Shown: positions 49,601 to 60,880 of the stretch, one piece after another | Position numbering within the stretch: the first letter of the stretch is position 1 | Layout: every line of letters begins with the position of its first letter | Assembly (NCBI GenBank): GCA_009741485.1 | Contig: CM019238.1 | Coordinates: forward strand, 8,165,477 to 8,229,476 | Reading direction: 5' to 3' | Source: Malurus cyaneus samueli | Lineage: Eukaryota > Chordata > Aves > Passeriformes > Maluridae | Length of the DNA: 64,000 nucleotides | Notes under the pieces: model-generated | What the model was told of the DNA's origin: nothing | What the model saw: the letters and a program-made list of their open reading frames with translations, nothing else | The model's database searches: none | Made by a program: the position numbers and the translations under genes

Positions 49601-50744
49601 GCAGAGGCACAAAGCTCTGTTGCTGCCTCTTGTGCCTTGCCCTTGCCACGGGCAGTGCTTGGCTCAGCCTCTGCAAACCACCCTGCCCCAAGGAGCTGAT
49701 CTGTGCAATGTGTGAGGCTGGCTCGGGCAGCAGTGCCTGCCCTCATGATGTGATATTTCATAATTACCCTTCAGTGGTTCTCTTTTCAATGTATGGACAG
49801 GCCTGCAATGCACACAGCTCCATCTTGGTCTAATTGACAGATAAAAGCAAAAACAACTTTTGTGGTGACTGCAACAAAAATAATTGGAGCTGGGGACTTA
49901 TATAATACAAATGTGTTTAAAAGAAACCACTTTGATGTATATAACAGCCATTACTGAGACCCCTGGGAACAGTTTTGGGTTTGGGATGTGACCCTGGCAG
50001 GGAAGGGCTGTCCCTGGGGAGGGCACTCGGCTGCTGGGCACGATGTCCACGCTGGGAGCCTGAGCCCAGTGGGCAGTGTGATCCTGGCACTTGGATTGCA
50101 GGGCCAAGCACAGCTCCCCCTGGAGCTTCTCTTTCTGTGATGGACCAGCATGAACTGCATTCATGCACTCGAGAATGTGCTGCCAGAGATTTGCAATTGC
50201 TCACGCAGAGGGGAGGTTTGTTACCTCCTCAAAATGACCACAAGCATAAACTGTTTTTATATGAGAGAGAAAAAGATTTGCTTTATCAAGATCCCTGTGA
50301 TATACTGAAGGACAAGTGTCGACTCTGATGTTTGTTGGTAAATCAGTGCTAACGTACATCTGTATTCTTTAGTAAGAAAAGTTTATTTATCATTACAAAT
50401 GATTCCCAACATAGGCAAGAAGGATGAGGTTTTGTTCTCATGTTGCTGCTTCTTTTCTTTTTAACTCAAAATCCTTTCTGATATATTGAAAACTGAAGCT
50501 TGTGGAAGATTTGCCTGTTTTATAGGGTTTGATTAAAAGAAAAGGAAAGATCCAAACTTGTAATGTTGACAATATTCTTAAATTAGACATTGTGTTAGTC
50601 TTGAGCCTTCTAAGTAGCTTTTATACATCATCTTTTCACTTTGTGATTGTTTTCTGTGTCAATTTGTTATTGTGTTCTGTAGAAAGAGTCATTTGAAAGG
50701 ACAAAATATACAAACGATTCCAGCTCCTTGGCAGAGCTGTGTGA
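49601..50744. other. Unique non-coding sequence, GC-richer near 50.0 kb
   Basis: No gene is recognised. Around 49.95-50.2 kb three or four open frames stack on both strands in GC-richer sequence; this is expected where stop codons are rare. The bases just after 49600 might be a very diverged extension of the adjacent CR1, but I could not align them. Confidence 0.5.
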
Positions 50745-50866
50745 CAAGGCTCTGAGTGAGGTTTGACAAGGTCCAGGTAAAAGCTGGCTTGTTTAAAGAC
50801 AGGGGTTACATGAGACAACCTCCACGGGTTGCATCCAACATAAATTATTCTGTGATTCTATGATTA
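50745..50866 (+). mobile_element. CR1 LINE 3'-end fragment
   Basis: The stretch ends in ATTCTGTGATTCTATGATT, two and a half copies of the CR1 terminal 8-mer. It is preceded by GGGTTACATGAGACAACCTC and ACGGGTTGCATCCAAC, which align with the CR1 block reading GGTTGGAC, TAGATGACCTCC, AGAGGTCCCTTCCAAC. The 5' border is vague because the upstream bases are diverged. It is short, 5'-truncated and non-coding. Confidence 0.75.
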
Positions 50867-51172
50867 ACTGCAATTTTGTTCCCAAAACCCACAGTCCTGA
50901 AATATTGCAGTTTTTAATTCAAAATTTATGACTCATGGAAAAAAAGGCTCTTCATCTTAACCATCAACACGTTTCTCACATGACTGACTGTAAAAGAAAA
51001 ATTGTCAGTAGCATGTGATTTGTTACTCCTTCACACCACACTCAGGGGTTGTTTTGTCGAAAAGCAGAAAAGGTTCTTTAATGAAAGAGAAGCAGAGTGG
51101 TGTAGGGATCTCAGAATGTAATCTGAGATAATTCAAGTGGCCACATGTGAGGAGAAGGGTAAAACTGCTGCT
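50867..51172. other. Unique non-coding sequence
   Basis: No supported feature lies in these roughly 300 bases between the CR1 3' end and the G-run cluster. The sequence is AT-rich with short A runs. Confidence 0.6.
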
Positions 51173-51225
51173 GGGGCTCAGGGGTTGTATGGGGTGATAC
51201 AGACAGGGTGTGCCTGGGCAGGGGG
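51173..51225 (+). other. Cluster of six G runs (G-quadruplex potential)
   Basis: G runs lie at 51173-51176, 51181-51184, 51191-51194, 51206-51208, 51216-51218 and 51221-51225, with intervening loops of 4, 6, 11, 7 and 2 bases. Several combinations of four runs could form a quadruplex if one longer loop is tolerated. This is the densest G-run cluster I found in the window. No gene or promoter is otherwise supported next to it. Confidence 0.6.
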
Positions 51226-51626
51226 CTGCAATCCCCCAATCCTAAATGATGCTTTCCTCAGAATTTGGCTGTTCTGGCCGCTCTCAGCTGCTGAGATTTG
51301 GGGTGTCCAGGGCAGGTTTCTCTGGTGCGCCTTAGCCAGGCTTATCAGAGCAGCCAAAGTGCAGAGGAGGAGCAGGAATTCACATCCATTCCATCACGAA
51401 ATGTTAAATTAGGGAATGACAGAAAAAAAGCAGAAACCTGCAGGACCTCGGACAGCTCTGAGCTTTGGCCATGTAACCCCAGCAAAGTGCACGGCCCTCC
51501 AACAGAACAAATGATTGTTAACTTTGGTGTTTGCTCACCAGATGTCCTTTGCCTGACAGAAAATGTTCTCCATAGCCATTTTCCCATTAGAGAAGTAAAA
51601 TAAAAACAGTAATGAAGAGGGGCAAC

Positions 51627-51811
51627 GTGGCTTATTAGAAAAACAACTTCACTAACCATCAGAATAACAAATTGAGGCTCTTGTTCTGTCTCTATTTTCC
51701 TGTGCCACCTTGGGACCCCCTGTTTCATTTCTCCATACCTGATTTCTAAACTGGAACTTGGACAGTTTTCCATCAATGTCAGGGTGTTATCCCTGGGAGA
51801 GGATTAATAAG
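51627..51811 (+). mobile_element. Probable ancient MIR-type (CORE-SINE) fragment
   Basis: The plus strand shows, in the correct order and spacing, diverged versions of the MIR landmarks. They are GTGGCTTATTAGA (tRNA-related start of GTGGTTAAGAG), GGCTCTTGTTCTG (CGGCTCTGCCACT), CTGTGCCACCTTGGGA (CTGTGTGACCTTGGGC), TTTCATTTCTCCATACCTG (CTCTGTGCCTCAG), TTTCTAAACTGGAA (TCTGTAAAATGG), and finally CAGGGTGTTAT and GAGAGGATTAATAAG (ATAGGGTTGTTGTGAGGATTAA). The core and 3' landmarks are the most convincing. MIR copies are known from amniotes including birds, where they are old and rare. The RNA polymerase III boxes are too decayed to be active. A 142-codon open frame on the opposite strand crosses this region and is probably an artefact. 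Confidence 0.55.
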
Positions 51812-54800
51812 CAAACTCCTTCACAGACCAACTGTGCCTCATTTTTAAGGCCTTTCCTATGTGTGTAGACACAAAATCCCTGTTTTTGTAACTCTTCTGC
51901 CTTAATAAAAGTAGATATTTCATCTAATTGAAGTCATGTTAAACTCAGTGATTTATTTCACAGCAGTGTTTGAATTGTCACACTCGTGGTCAGATGCTGA
52001 GGCTGCTGATAAATCTCATTGTATTTACCAGGGCAGAGGAGTGGGAAACAGAGACTCCCCCAGCCAAAAACCAGAGCATCTCTGGGATCAGGAGTAGGAG
52101 AAGGCAGCCTACTTATTTGTGTCTCAAGTTATTTAACCATTAACCATCTCTTTTCTCATCTATCTCTCCCTCTACTCCCTCCAGAAATCTGTTATTGAAA
52201 GGGAGGAAAAGAGAAAATGTTTTTAAATGGGCAAATTGAGAAATTCACAGTGTTGCAAATAGTTTGTGAGCAGTATAGAGTTGCCTAGGGCTCTTTTATG
52301 AGTCTCACATGGGGCTGTAAATCAATTTAGAGTCGTAGAAGTAAGGCATAAACCAGAAAGCTCTGTGTGTGTGTCAGCTGTGTTCTGCACAAATGGCTGA
52401 CATTGTGTGTAGTGTTTATTGCAAATCCTGTTGTGACCCATTTTCTAATGTAACTTGTTTAATTTTTCTTGTGACACAAAAAAATAAGGTCCAGTGTTTC
52501 CTGCTATATATAAAGTGTCAGTTCTTTATTGCTTTGAATGCTGATATGTTACTGAGTACCTCCAAACAGAGACACTTTTAATCAAAACCAACTTAAATCC
52601 AGGACTTTTTTTTCCCGTAATAAAATTCAAGTAATTTAAATAATTTCTTCCATTTTTCCTGTACAAGCAGTTGCAAAGTATTGAGGCTTATGGCTTTGTT
52701 TTTCCAATGTATAAGACTATACATTAGTAAACAATTCCCAAGGTATTTTTTGGTAAATACGAATTTTTATCCACATCCATTTTGGGGATAATTTGGGCTG
52801 CTACTTGTTAGAGACCTTAAACTCCAAACAGACCTGTGCCTTCTGGAGGGTCTTCTTTTCTTTTTGCCATTTTCTGTTTCAATCACAAAACTTGGAGCAA
52901 TTGTTATGTTATATCTAGAAGAATAAGCTTAGATCAGACTATTATTTAAGTATCTCATAGTAAGAAGAAAATTTCAGAGTGTTCTTCCCTGAAAGAAGTC
53001 TGAACAGTAACATCCCTGAGCACAGTGGGAGCAGGGATCTGGCTGCTCAATTTTCTTTCATTTTGCTCCTGCAGAGCAGTTCAGGGTGTGGGTAAACTGG
53101 AATATTTCACATATCTTTGATACACAGTGTATAACCAGCCTTGTGGACCAGACTGTCCACAGCAGTAAAAGGAAGTGTGTGGGGCAGCAGTACAGAAACA
53201 GAGGAATTTGGGATTGTAGAGTTCCAGAAGTGGTTTGTTGCATTTTGAATTTGTAAGATATTTTGATGCACTAGGTAGATGTTTCACCTGCAGAGCCCAA
53301 AGTCAGAAACTCAGAATGATGAGAATTCACTATGTTGCAAGGTAGATTTTTTATTTTTTTCCCTCTCGGTGAAGATCTTGATCAAATCAGAAATCCTGAG
53401 GTAGAATTGAATTGAAATTATGTCTACAGTAGCATATTCTGCTCAAGGTGTTTCTCTTGACAGGACTGGAGGGGAAGAACAAAACTTCAGTCTACTCCTC
53501 ATGGAGCCATCCCCAGTGGCCTCTCCAAGTGGAGAAGAAGCTGTCCCCATCAAGTGACAGCCCTGATGTGCCAGGGTTCAGGGAGATTGATTGTCACAGG
53601 AAATGATCTGTGAGAGCACTGGAGGTTCATGGGAGAAGGGAATTTGTAACGTGTCCATTGTCATGACCAGCTCCTGGTGGGGCTGAGCACGGATTTGTGA
53701 GTGTTGGCATAGTTGCCTACATGAAAGTTTTATTTAATGAGCTTCGAGGAAAAAAATATTTCAAAGAGTTTTATGTGTTTCTCTATCCAGGCAAAAAGTT
53801 GGAGCACACATCTTCCCCTTGTGGAGAGCGCTTTCTCTTTTCCAGCTGTCAGAACACAAGGGTCATTGGAGTATTCTTGTCAAGTTTTCCAGATGCTTGT
53901 TTTGAATTGATGGGTTTGAACAGGAGCAATTTGTTACGCTGGCACTTCCCCCCTCCAACTGCACAAAGAGTCAGCCTTTGCAGATACATTATCATCTCCT
54001 TCCCTGAAGAAACTGCTCTTCCTAAGATAGAACGAATGGGTTGGGAGATTTTAGGTCTGAACCAAAGGTCACACTTGTCTGATAGCTGTGAAAGGGAATG
54101 GGTATGTGTAGACTGTTGCCTGGGTGGTAGATATTTCTTGCATGCATATGTGTGCAGATAAGGCTAGATAGATTATTTGGCACTTTGACTGAAGTATATC
54201 TCTTTTTCTGTTTTGGACATTTTTTTTCCATGATTGCAAGGAGGTTTTAATATCAAAGTGTAAGTAATCCAGTGAAGTATAAAACTGTTTGTTCAAATTT
54301 TATATAATTTTTTTTGTTAAAAATTCAAAAATCCTTGTTGTAAAAGTCAAGCTATAATTCCGTTTTCCACAAATGCTTTCATTTGACATCCTATGGAAGA
54401 ACTGCCCATTATGCTCATACTCACTGAGTTTAAATATGCAGAAGATGACATTCAAATGGTGTGCCAGGATCTGCTGGCCAGCCATGCCCAGGGTGAAGCA
54501 ATGGCCATGGTGACTGAGCAGCACAAAAGAGCTGTGGGAAGTGAGCGTTTGCCACCTACTGAAATGCTTCTTTCTTGTTAATTTTCTCTGTTTGAGGGGA
54601 TTTCCACAGGGAAAGAAGAATTAACTCCATTAGTATAGGAACTCGTGTAGAGGTTTAAGAGGATGTGTGTCACAGCAGAGCTACTATTCAGATTTAGAGG
54701 AAAATGAACATGAAAAAGAAATTAGGCCTAATTTGAAAGAGTCATACCAGGTATGTGTTCTGTGTCCAGACCAAACCTTAAGATTCATTAACAATCTGAG

Positions 54801-57240
54801 AAGGAATCTGCAAACTCCTGCTGAGAAACCTGGTGTCAGATTTGTTGGGTGATTATACAGATAATTAAAGCATAAAGTGAATGTTTTAAGTGGTGATCAG
54901 GTCAGCTGTAGTGCAAGAAGGTTCTTGGCAGCTGAAGGTAAGAACGGATGTTGTATATGGCATTTTCATCCTTCTTGACCTCTGTTTGACCAGAGATTTA
55001 TTACTAATGTCAAGTATGTTCAAGTGGAAACAATTTTACAGGCATAACATAAGGATAAAAGCTTGGAAATGAATCTATGCTTGTATTCCAAAAATTGTTT
55101 CAGGTCACATCACCTAAGGAGGAGTGAGAGCCTCTGCCACTCGTAGGGGTGGCAAATTCAATTGTGGCTCCATCTCCACAGTAAAGCTCATGGTGCTGCC
55201 CACCAGCACTAAATGTGATTTTGATGTGCTCCTGGTGTTTCCCTAGTTTGGGATATTTTCCATGGGGAGCAGTGTATTTCTGTGTTTAAAAACCAGTGAA
55301 TGTAGATAGAATGGTTGAAGTGGATTGTCCACAAGTTTTGCATTCATTAATTACATTTGTTTTGCAGTCTGATCTTTGAGTAACTGAGTTTAGAGCTGTG
55401 TTGTAAACAAGAGGTGAATGACCTCTCAGGCTTGGAAAAGCCTGTGAGCATGGAAAGGATTGCTTTGCCAAACAGTCCTGACTGAGGGGACCTAACCTGG
55501 CTGCGAGGAGTGTGACAGCCCTCTAATGCCAGCCCTTGTAATGAGCTGCCTCTGTGACACCTCCTCAATTGGATAGATATACTAAAAAATGAAAGGAACT
55601 TTCCCCAGGGCACGATGACTCTGTTAAAAATAGTCCTACTCAGAAGGTTGTAAAAGCAGCCTGGAAAGTGATAACATTAGCTCTTCTGGGCTATTGCACA
55701 ACCTCATTTATCCTTTAATGGTTCCTGTGTTTTCCAAACCCGTGTGTAATTAATATTATTTAATGGATTCAGGAGTGTTCATCAGGCATTTATTCAGCAA
55801 ATAAAATATTTTTAATAACTGTGATCTGAAACTTTAAGCAAATGAGTTTCTCTGATAATCTCTTCATCAAAGTAGATATTCTCAAATGTCCACATTAAAT
55901 TTTGGACTGCAGATATCACCTTTAATGTATGCTTCAGTGGCTGCTGGGGCTGGAAAAAAAATCATTACTAATTGATATACCTTAATGGCCTGAGAGCTTT
56001 CAGAGTTGGATGAACCCAAGAGAAATGCTGAGAGGTAGATATTTGATTCTAATGATGCCTGAGTAGGTACAAGCAGAAAGTAGAACCATCATGACAGCTA
56101 TATCATTGTCAAACTGCTATAGCTCAGGTTTTCTACTAATTTGACACTATTACAAAACACCGTTTTAATGAACCTATGAAAGGCAAAGTTAGATAAAGGA
56201 TAGAAAAATAGAAAAAGAAGACTCTGCTGGTATCTGTATTTGCCAAGACAGTCACTGGAGAGAAAGGGGGTCGGGGATTTGTAAACTATCTGTTAACTAG
56301 TCCATTAACTATCTGTTAATTAGTTAATTTACTACTAAAATAGTATTATTTTATTCTATGTCCTGAATATTAAAGAAGTTTTTAAGAATACAGATATTAT
56401 GAAATTTTCACTTAACTATGAAGATGTAGGGTGTGAGTGATAGGTGTTGTAATTCCTCATCCTGGCTGTGCTGATCCCTTCTGCTGCACTGGACACACCT
56501 CACACAGAACAGGAGAGAATGTGACCAATTAAAATACTTCTGGTTATTTTTTTTTTCAAGTATGAGCCCCATGAAATACTTTATTCCCCTTTAAAAACTT
56601 CTTGTTTGTAGCCTCAGCCCAATCCCCAATTTTCTCAGTGATCTTTGAGTTTCTAACGGTTTCCAAAGGCATATTCTCCTCACTGACAGGGGAGCAGCAG
56701 TGACATTTTCAGTGTGAACTGGGGGTTGTTTTGGAACTCTGCTTTAGCATCAGGGTTTGGGACCTGTGGCTTTTATCTTATTTTTCATCTTTAATAGCAT
56801 CTTTGGTGAGATTTAAGGGAGAGAACTCCCATTGTTGGTAAATATGTGTCATTGTATGTGTCAGTAAAGCAGAAGAACAACTCCTAACCCTTTTCTGAAC
56901 CTATTTTTAGGATTTACAAAGTATATTTGAGTTTTATTCTGTAGTAAATGCTTTTATTTGTGAGTTTATTTTGCTGACTTGGAGACTCTCACTATATGGA
57001 GTTAATGATTCCTGTTTATTCCATGAAACTGGAAAAGATAAAAGCTTGGTGTTAAGTCACACACCTGCTTGTAGCTGAACACTTTTGATGATTAAGAAAA
57101 CTTGGAGAGGAGGATACAAACATTCAGAGAGGATAAAAAGCTCAAACATACTTTTTTTACTAGTTCTTTTAACTTTACAGAGTTCTAACTGTGAGACAGG
57201 GCAAGGCTAAAGCAAGTGGCCTCAGGTAAAGGGAGAGAGA
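51812..57240. other. Unique non-coding sequence
   Basis: No gene is supported. A 154-codon plus frame at 53697-54161 begins at GTG (146 codons from its first ATG) and is not recognised. A 23-bp tandem duplication is at 56284-56329. An AT-rich, TAAT-containing stretch occupies about 55.74-55.95 kb. No interspersed repeat is recognised. Confidence 0.55.
56284..56329 (+). repeat. 23-bp tandem duplication
   Basis: Copies at 56284-56306 and 56307-56329 share AACTATCTGTTAAYTAGT and differ at a few later bases. This is a local AT-rich duplication with no coding role. Confidence 0.88.
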
Positions 57241-57263
57241 GAAACGAATGTTCAGAGCAGGAG

Positions 57264-57277
57264 CCCGAGCGCTCGGG
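57264..57277. repeat. 14-bp GC-rich perfect palindrome
   Basis: CCCGAGCGCTCGGG reads identically on both strands. It contains three CpGs in a region otherwise poor in CpG, with CGAATG and CACGACC nearby. It may be a dimeric protein-binding site; no specific factor is claimed. Confidence 0.9.
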
Positions 57278-57899
57278 AGGATTACACGACCTCAGGGCAA
57301 AAAAGTGAGGATTATTTTTGTCTGGATCTGGTAATGCTCACGCTGCCTAAATCCAGAGGTTTATGTAACTATCTAAACCCAGATTAATTGTGTTTAGAAA
57401 TCCTCAGAAAAAACAATGTCTGTGTTGCTCTCGCTGATAAGAGCAGAGATTTTTATCTTATGAAATGTGCAGTTGAGGGACACAATCAATAGGTTAGTTT
57501 TGTAAGTGTAAATTTAATTTGTGTACGTGCATGAGAAAGCCAAGAGGGACAGATGTGTACATTTAGGGAGTCACACTGTAAGAAATCGTGAGACTGCCTG
57601 AAACTTGCCTGAAAATCAAGCACAGGACAATTTATGCAAGAGTCACAATGTCCTCAAACACTGAGGTAAAGGAGAGCTTTTGAATTTTACCAAGTTTTCC
57701 CCTCTGTTGTGTCTTGGATGTTTATGGCTTGCAAAAGTGTAAAGCTGCCACTAAAAGTGAATTTATGGGTTGTTGCAGTGAAATTGTAGGAAAGGACTCA
57801 GGAGATGGAGAATGTTGGTGGATCTTGTGTGTTTGGGGAGCAAGAAACCATTGAGTCTTGGAGTGGCTGATGCTCTCCTGGTGCCTGCTCATGAGGGGA

Positions 57900-58150
57900 A
57901 AGGTGCGTTTACAAAAGAGGCGTCACACAATGAGCAGGTACGATTGTTTGATTTAAATGTATCTGCAAGGGATCCAAATTTGTGCGTGTGACAGCTTAAT
58001 AGAGTCTTAGCTGTGAATTTTTAGAGTACTTTGTATATTTTTCCAACAAAATTTCATACTTTCGTGTCAAATTCCACGTCGCGGATAACCAAAAATACAC
58101 CTCTGCTAAATTAACGATCCAGGAGAGATCTCGGTTATGTCTGGTTCTTT
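57900..58150. promoter_or_regulatory. Second CpG-enriched candidate regulatory stretch
   Basis: Ten CpGs fall between 57906 and 58132, including GGCGTCACAC (a CRE-like half site CGTCA) and CCACGTCGCGGATAACC, in sequence that is otherwise AT-rich and lacks repeat similarity. A plus-strand CR1 3' end follows about 60 bases further on. CpG retention may reflect low germline methylation at a regulatory site. This is an inference from composition only. Confidence 0.3.
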
Positions 58151-58194
58151 GTGGGGGAAGGTAAGGAAATGATTGAAATAAATATGCAAGGAGA

Positions 58195-58314
58195 ATAGCT
58201 CTGCAGGTATCTAAAAGAGATGTGGATACAGCACCTGGGGATGTGGTTTAGTGCTGAGTTTGGGTTGGACTCAGTGAGCTCAGAGATCTTTTAAACCTGA
58301 ACCATTCTGTGACT
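58195..58314 (+). mobile_element. CR1 LINE 3'-end fragment
   Basis: The landmark order is AGAGATGTGGATACAGCACC, TGGGGATGTGGTTTAGTG, GGGTTGGACTCAGTGAGCTC, AGAGATCTTTTAAACCTGAA and CCATTCTGTGACTT, which corresponds closely to the 3' end of avian CR1 copies with a GGTTTAGTG block. The terminal 8-mer is present once, followed by a diverged remnant. It is 5'-truncated to about 120 bases and non-coding. Its subfamily looks the same as that of the inverted copy at 49.4 kb. Confidence 0.88.
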
Positions 58315-59151
58315 TTCTTTTGAGGAGAGAAATGATTGGGGACAGGCTTCTCAGCTGCTGCAGATTTACCTAACCTGCCTGAAAATCTGGTTTGAAGGGG
58401 AACTCCTTGATTTGTGCTCTTTACATCTAGGAAGGAATAAATGTTGAAAAAAATTGCATGAGTGGAAAATGAGGGTCATTGCCTTTTGGTTAAGATATTT
58501 TGCAGTGATTTTGGTGTGGATTTACTGGTATCTTGTCTGCTTTCTGGCATTTATTGACTTGTTCGCATCCACTAAATCCAATTTACAGCTCTTCACATGG
58601 CCAGAACATAGCAGTAAATCTAGTGCATTAAATCAGTGAGCTGGATTCAGTTCTTTATTAAACCAACAAATCTGGATTAATTCCGGTCTTTGAAACTGTT
58701 CCTATTATACAAAAGACCAGTTAAACCAGAGTCTAGAAAATGTGTTTTGATTGCTTGCCTTTTGAAAGCTTTAAGTGTTTCTCTCCTGAAGCCCAGATAC
58801 AATGTCAATGTCTCTGCAGAATATGCACATTTTCCCCTCTATTCTCTTTTTATTTTTTCCTAAGAGGGATGCATAATTATATGAACTCTTTTCAAATTCT
58901 TTCTGTGACTGTTGCTATTTTTCTAATGGTCCAAATCTATTAGAAGATGATGGAAATCTCCATTTTTAAAGCACCACATGGACACGTGGCCACATCTGTT
59001 TTCCAGATGATCTATGTGTTGGGTTTTTTTCCCAAAGTGCAATCTAGTTTGAGCTAATACCATTAAGAATAAAAGAAAAAGACACTTGACAAGAGTTGTT
59101 GTGGATAGAAGTAGTGTTTGATGGTGTGGGTGGAACTGTTTGAAGTGCTAA

Positions 59152-59167
59152 TTTTTTTTTTTTTTTT
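59152..59167 (+). repeat. Poly(T) run, 16 bases
   Basis: An uninterrupted run of T before CTTCC. No retroposon body is recognised next to it. Confidence 0.95.
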
Positions 59168-60301
59168 CTTCCTGGAATCCTGGTGTGACAGAGGTGTCAA
59201 GTTTTGATAACTGGAAACTGCAAAAGCGAATTGGAGTTTCAGCCTCTGTTTTGGTTGATTGTAACATTCTTACTGTCACCCCGGATTCTTTTCTTTCTTT
59301 CTTCACTCTGCTTTCAGACAGTTTTGCCAACAACTTAGATTTCATGCTTTCTAATGAGGGTGTCAATTTCTGTTCAGATAGCTGCAGAGTGTATGGGAAA
59401 TACCCATTTTCCCCTTAAGTTAAATACGCAGTGCCAAATTATTTTTTTAATTGGTGCTATTCTTTAGTTGCAGTTTGTTTTTGTAACGTAGGAAGAAACA
59501 AAATCTGTTTTTTATGCCTTGAAAAGTGCTTTGTATTTGTCAAATGTTCTCTGACATGTATTTGTTCTGTCAAATGTGTGTGTACTCTGTTTACAGCATC
59601 TTCTAAAACACTTCTTCAATGCTCAATCTTCGTTGATCTCAAAATATTTGCTAAATGAAATATTTTGTTTGGAGAATGTAGCTCCTAAACGTGTGGATTC
59701 AATTTATTTCTGGGCAGTTTGGGGTTTTGTTGCCTTCAGGAAACATAAAGAGTATTAAAAGTACAGAGTATAAAGCTCCCAACTCCTGGATATAAATCAG
59801 CTGTTCCTAAAATCACTGTCAATATCAACAGGAACTGGAAAGCTGTTACTAAAAGGTGTTTTTATGTGATCTTTACTCATGATCTCTTCTATATTTGTAT
59901 AGAAAACCCTGTTTAGAAACCATGACTGCATTACAGAGCTTGCCTTGATGGCACAGAGCGTTTTTTAAGGGAGGTGGGTAAACCTTCCATAGAGATGCTT
60001 GCAGGCAGCCCCGAATCTGGCAGAGTGAGCATGACTGTCTTGTATGCCAGGGAGGAAAAATATAACTAAAAAACTTGAGAAAAGCCTTTTATGTATCTCA
60101 GGAATGTTCTAAATCTCACAGTCACTTCTTTTTTTTTTTCTGTTTAGTCCTGTGTTGCTTGATTCTGTGATGTGAAAGGGACTTGTGGGGTTTTGGATTT
60201 GCCAATATTAAGTTCTCACCCCTCTCCTTGGGTGAATGTAAAATGTAGCTGGGCAACACACAGACTTTTCCGTGACAATAAAAAAAAATCAGCTATGATA
60301 A

Positions 60302-60322
60302 GAAATAAATAAATAAATAAAT
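60302..60322 (+). repeat. (AAAT)n microsatellite
   Basis: About five tetranucleotide units, GAAATAAATAAATAAATAAA. This is a short perfect array, potentially polymorphic. Confidence 0.95.
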
Positions 60323-60629
60323 TCCCTTGCCAAGGGGAAGTCTCTTTCCATCACCCGATGACTCCTAAGCTATGCTATGTAATGTATGGATATTAACAGG
60401 TAAAATTATGCTTTGAACCACACTGATAAAACGATTATAGTGAAATTTTAAGGTTATCAACAGAATACATTTAATATACACAGGGATTCTCCTGATACTG
60501 CATTTTCCATAGCAATTGGTCATTCCATTCTACATAGGGATGTTTGTCTTTCCACACAGCAAATACTCCAAAAGTCACCAATGCCATCACCCAGCATTTT
60601 ACTTGAATGTGCACATTCTGCACATGCCT

Positions 60630-60880
60630 GCAGAGTGCCCGCTAATTAGGGTAGAAAATGTTAAATTGATTATGATCATTAGAAGTGAAAATGGCTTCTT
60701 CTGTCAGTTACAGAAAAGATTAACTTCTTTTCGGAAAATTTTATTAAAGTTCTGCACAATTTCTCGTGTGATTTACTTAATTATGCAACACAATAAGGTA
60801 ATTACATGTCATAATGATGTGATTATGTGTATTTGCTCAAAATGTACAATTAGATGCAATTACACTCTAAGAAAATGGGA
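60630..60880. promoter_or_regulatory. Candidate enhancer: cluster of TAATTA motifs
   Basis: Within about 240 bases there are three TAATTA cores (60643-60648, 60778-60783 and 60799-60804). The last lies inside the 8-bp palindrome GTAATTAC at 60798-60805. Further ATTA/TAAT words occur in GATTATGATCATTAG, TCATAATGATG, CAATTAGATG and GCAATTACAC. There is no repeat similarity. An open frame of 124 codons crossing it starts at TTG and is unrecognised. Motif clusters like this are known from developmental enhancers bound by homeodomain proteins. The density is directly visible; the function is an inference. Confidence 0.4.

Larger units (their letters stand above)
58315..60400. other. Unique non-coding sequence
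   Basis: No gene is recognised. Simple tracts include a 16-base T run at 59152-59167, a T run at about 60129-60139, and an (AAAT) tetranucleotide run at 60302-60322. Short open frames are AT-rich and unrecognised. Confidence 0.6.

Noticed and set aside
49326..49761. Two overlapping minus-strand frames of 118-121 codons
   Set aside because: They run through the inverted CR1 copy and GC-rich flank. Neither matches the CR1 reverse transcriptase or endonuclease.
51345..51776. Minus-strand frame of about 142 codons from its ATG
   Set aside because: It crosses the probable MIR-type SINE on the opposite strand and has no recognised domain, so it is best treated as a repeat artefact.
53460..53700. 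GC-richer segment that looked like a possible LTR or other repeat
   Set aside because: I could not identify LTR ends, a polyadenylation signal in the right place, or similarity to a known family.
53697..54161. 154-codon plus-strand open frame
   Set aside because: It starts at GTG; the first ATG has a weak context, no family is recognised, and its length is within what 64 kb of non-coding DNA yields by chance.
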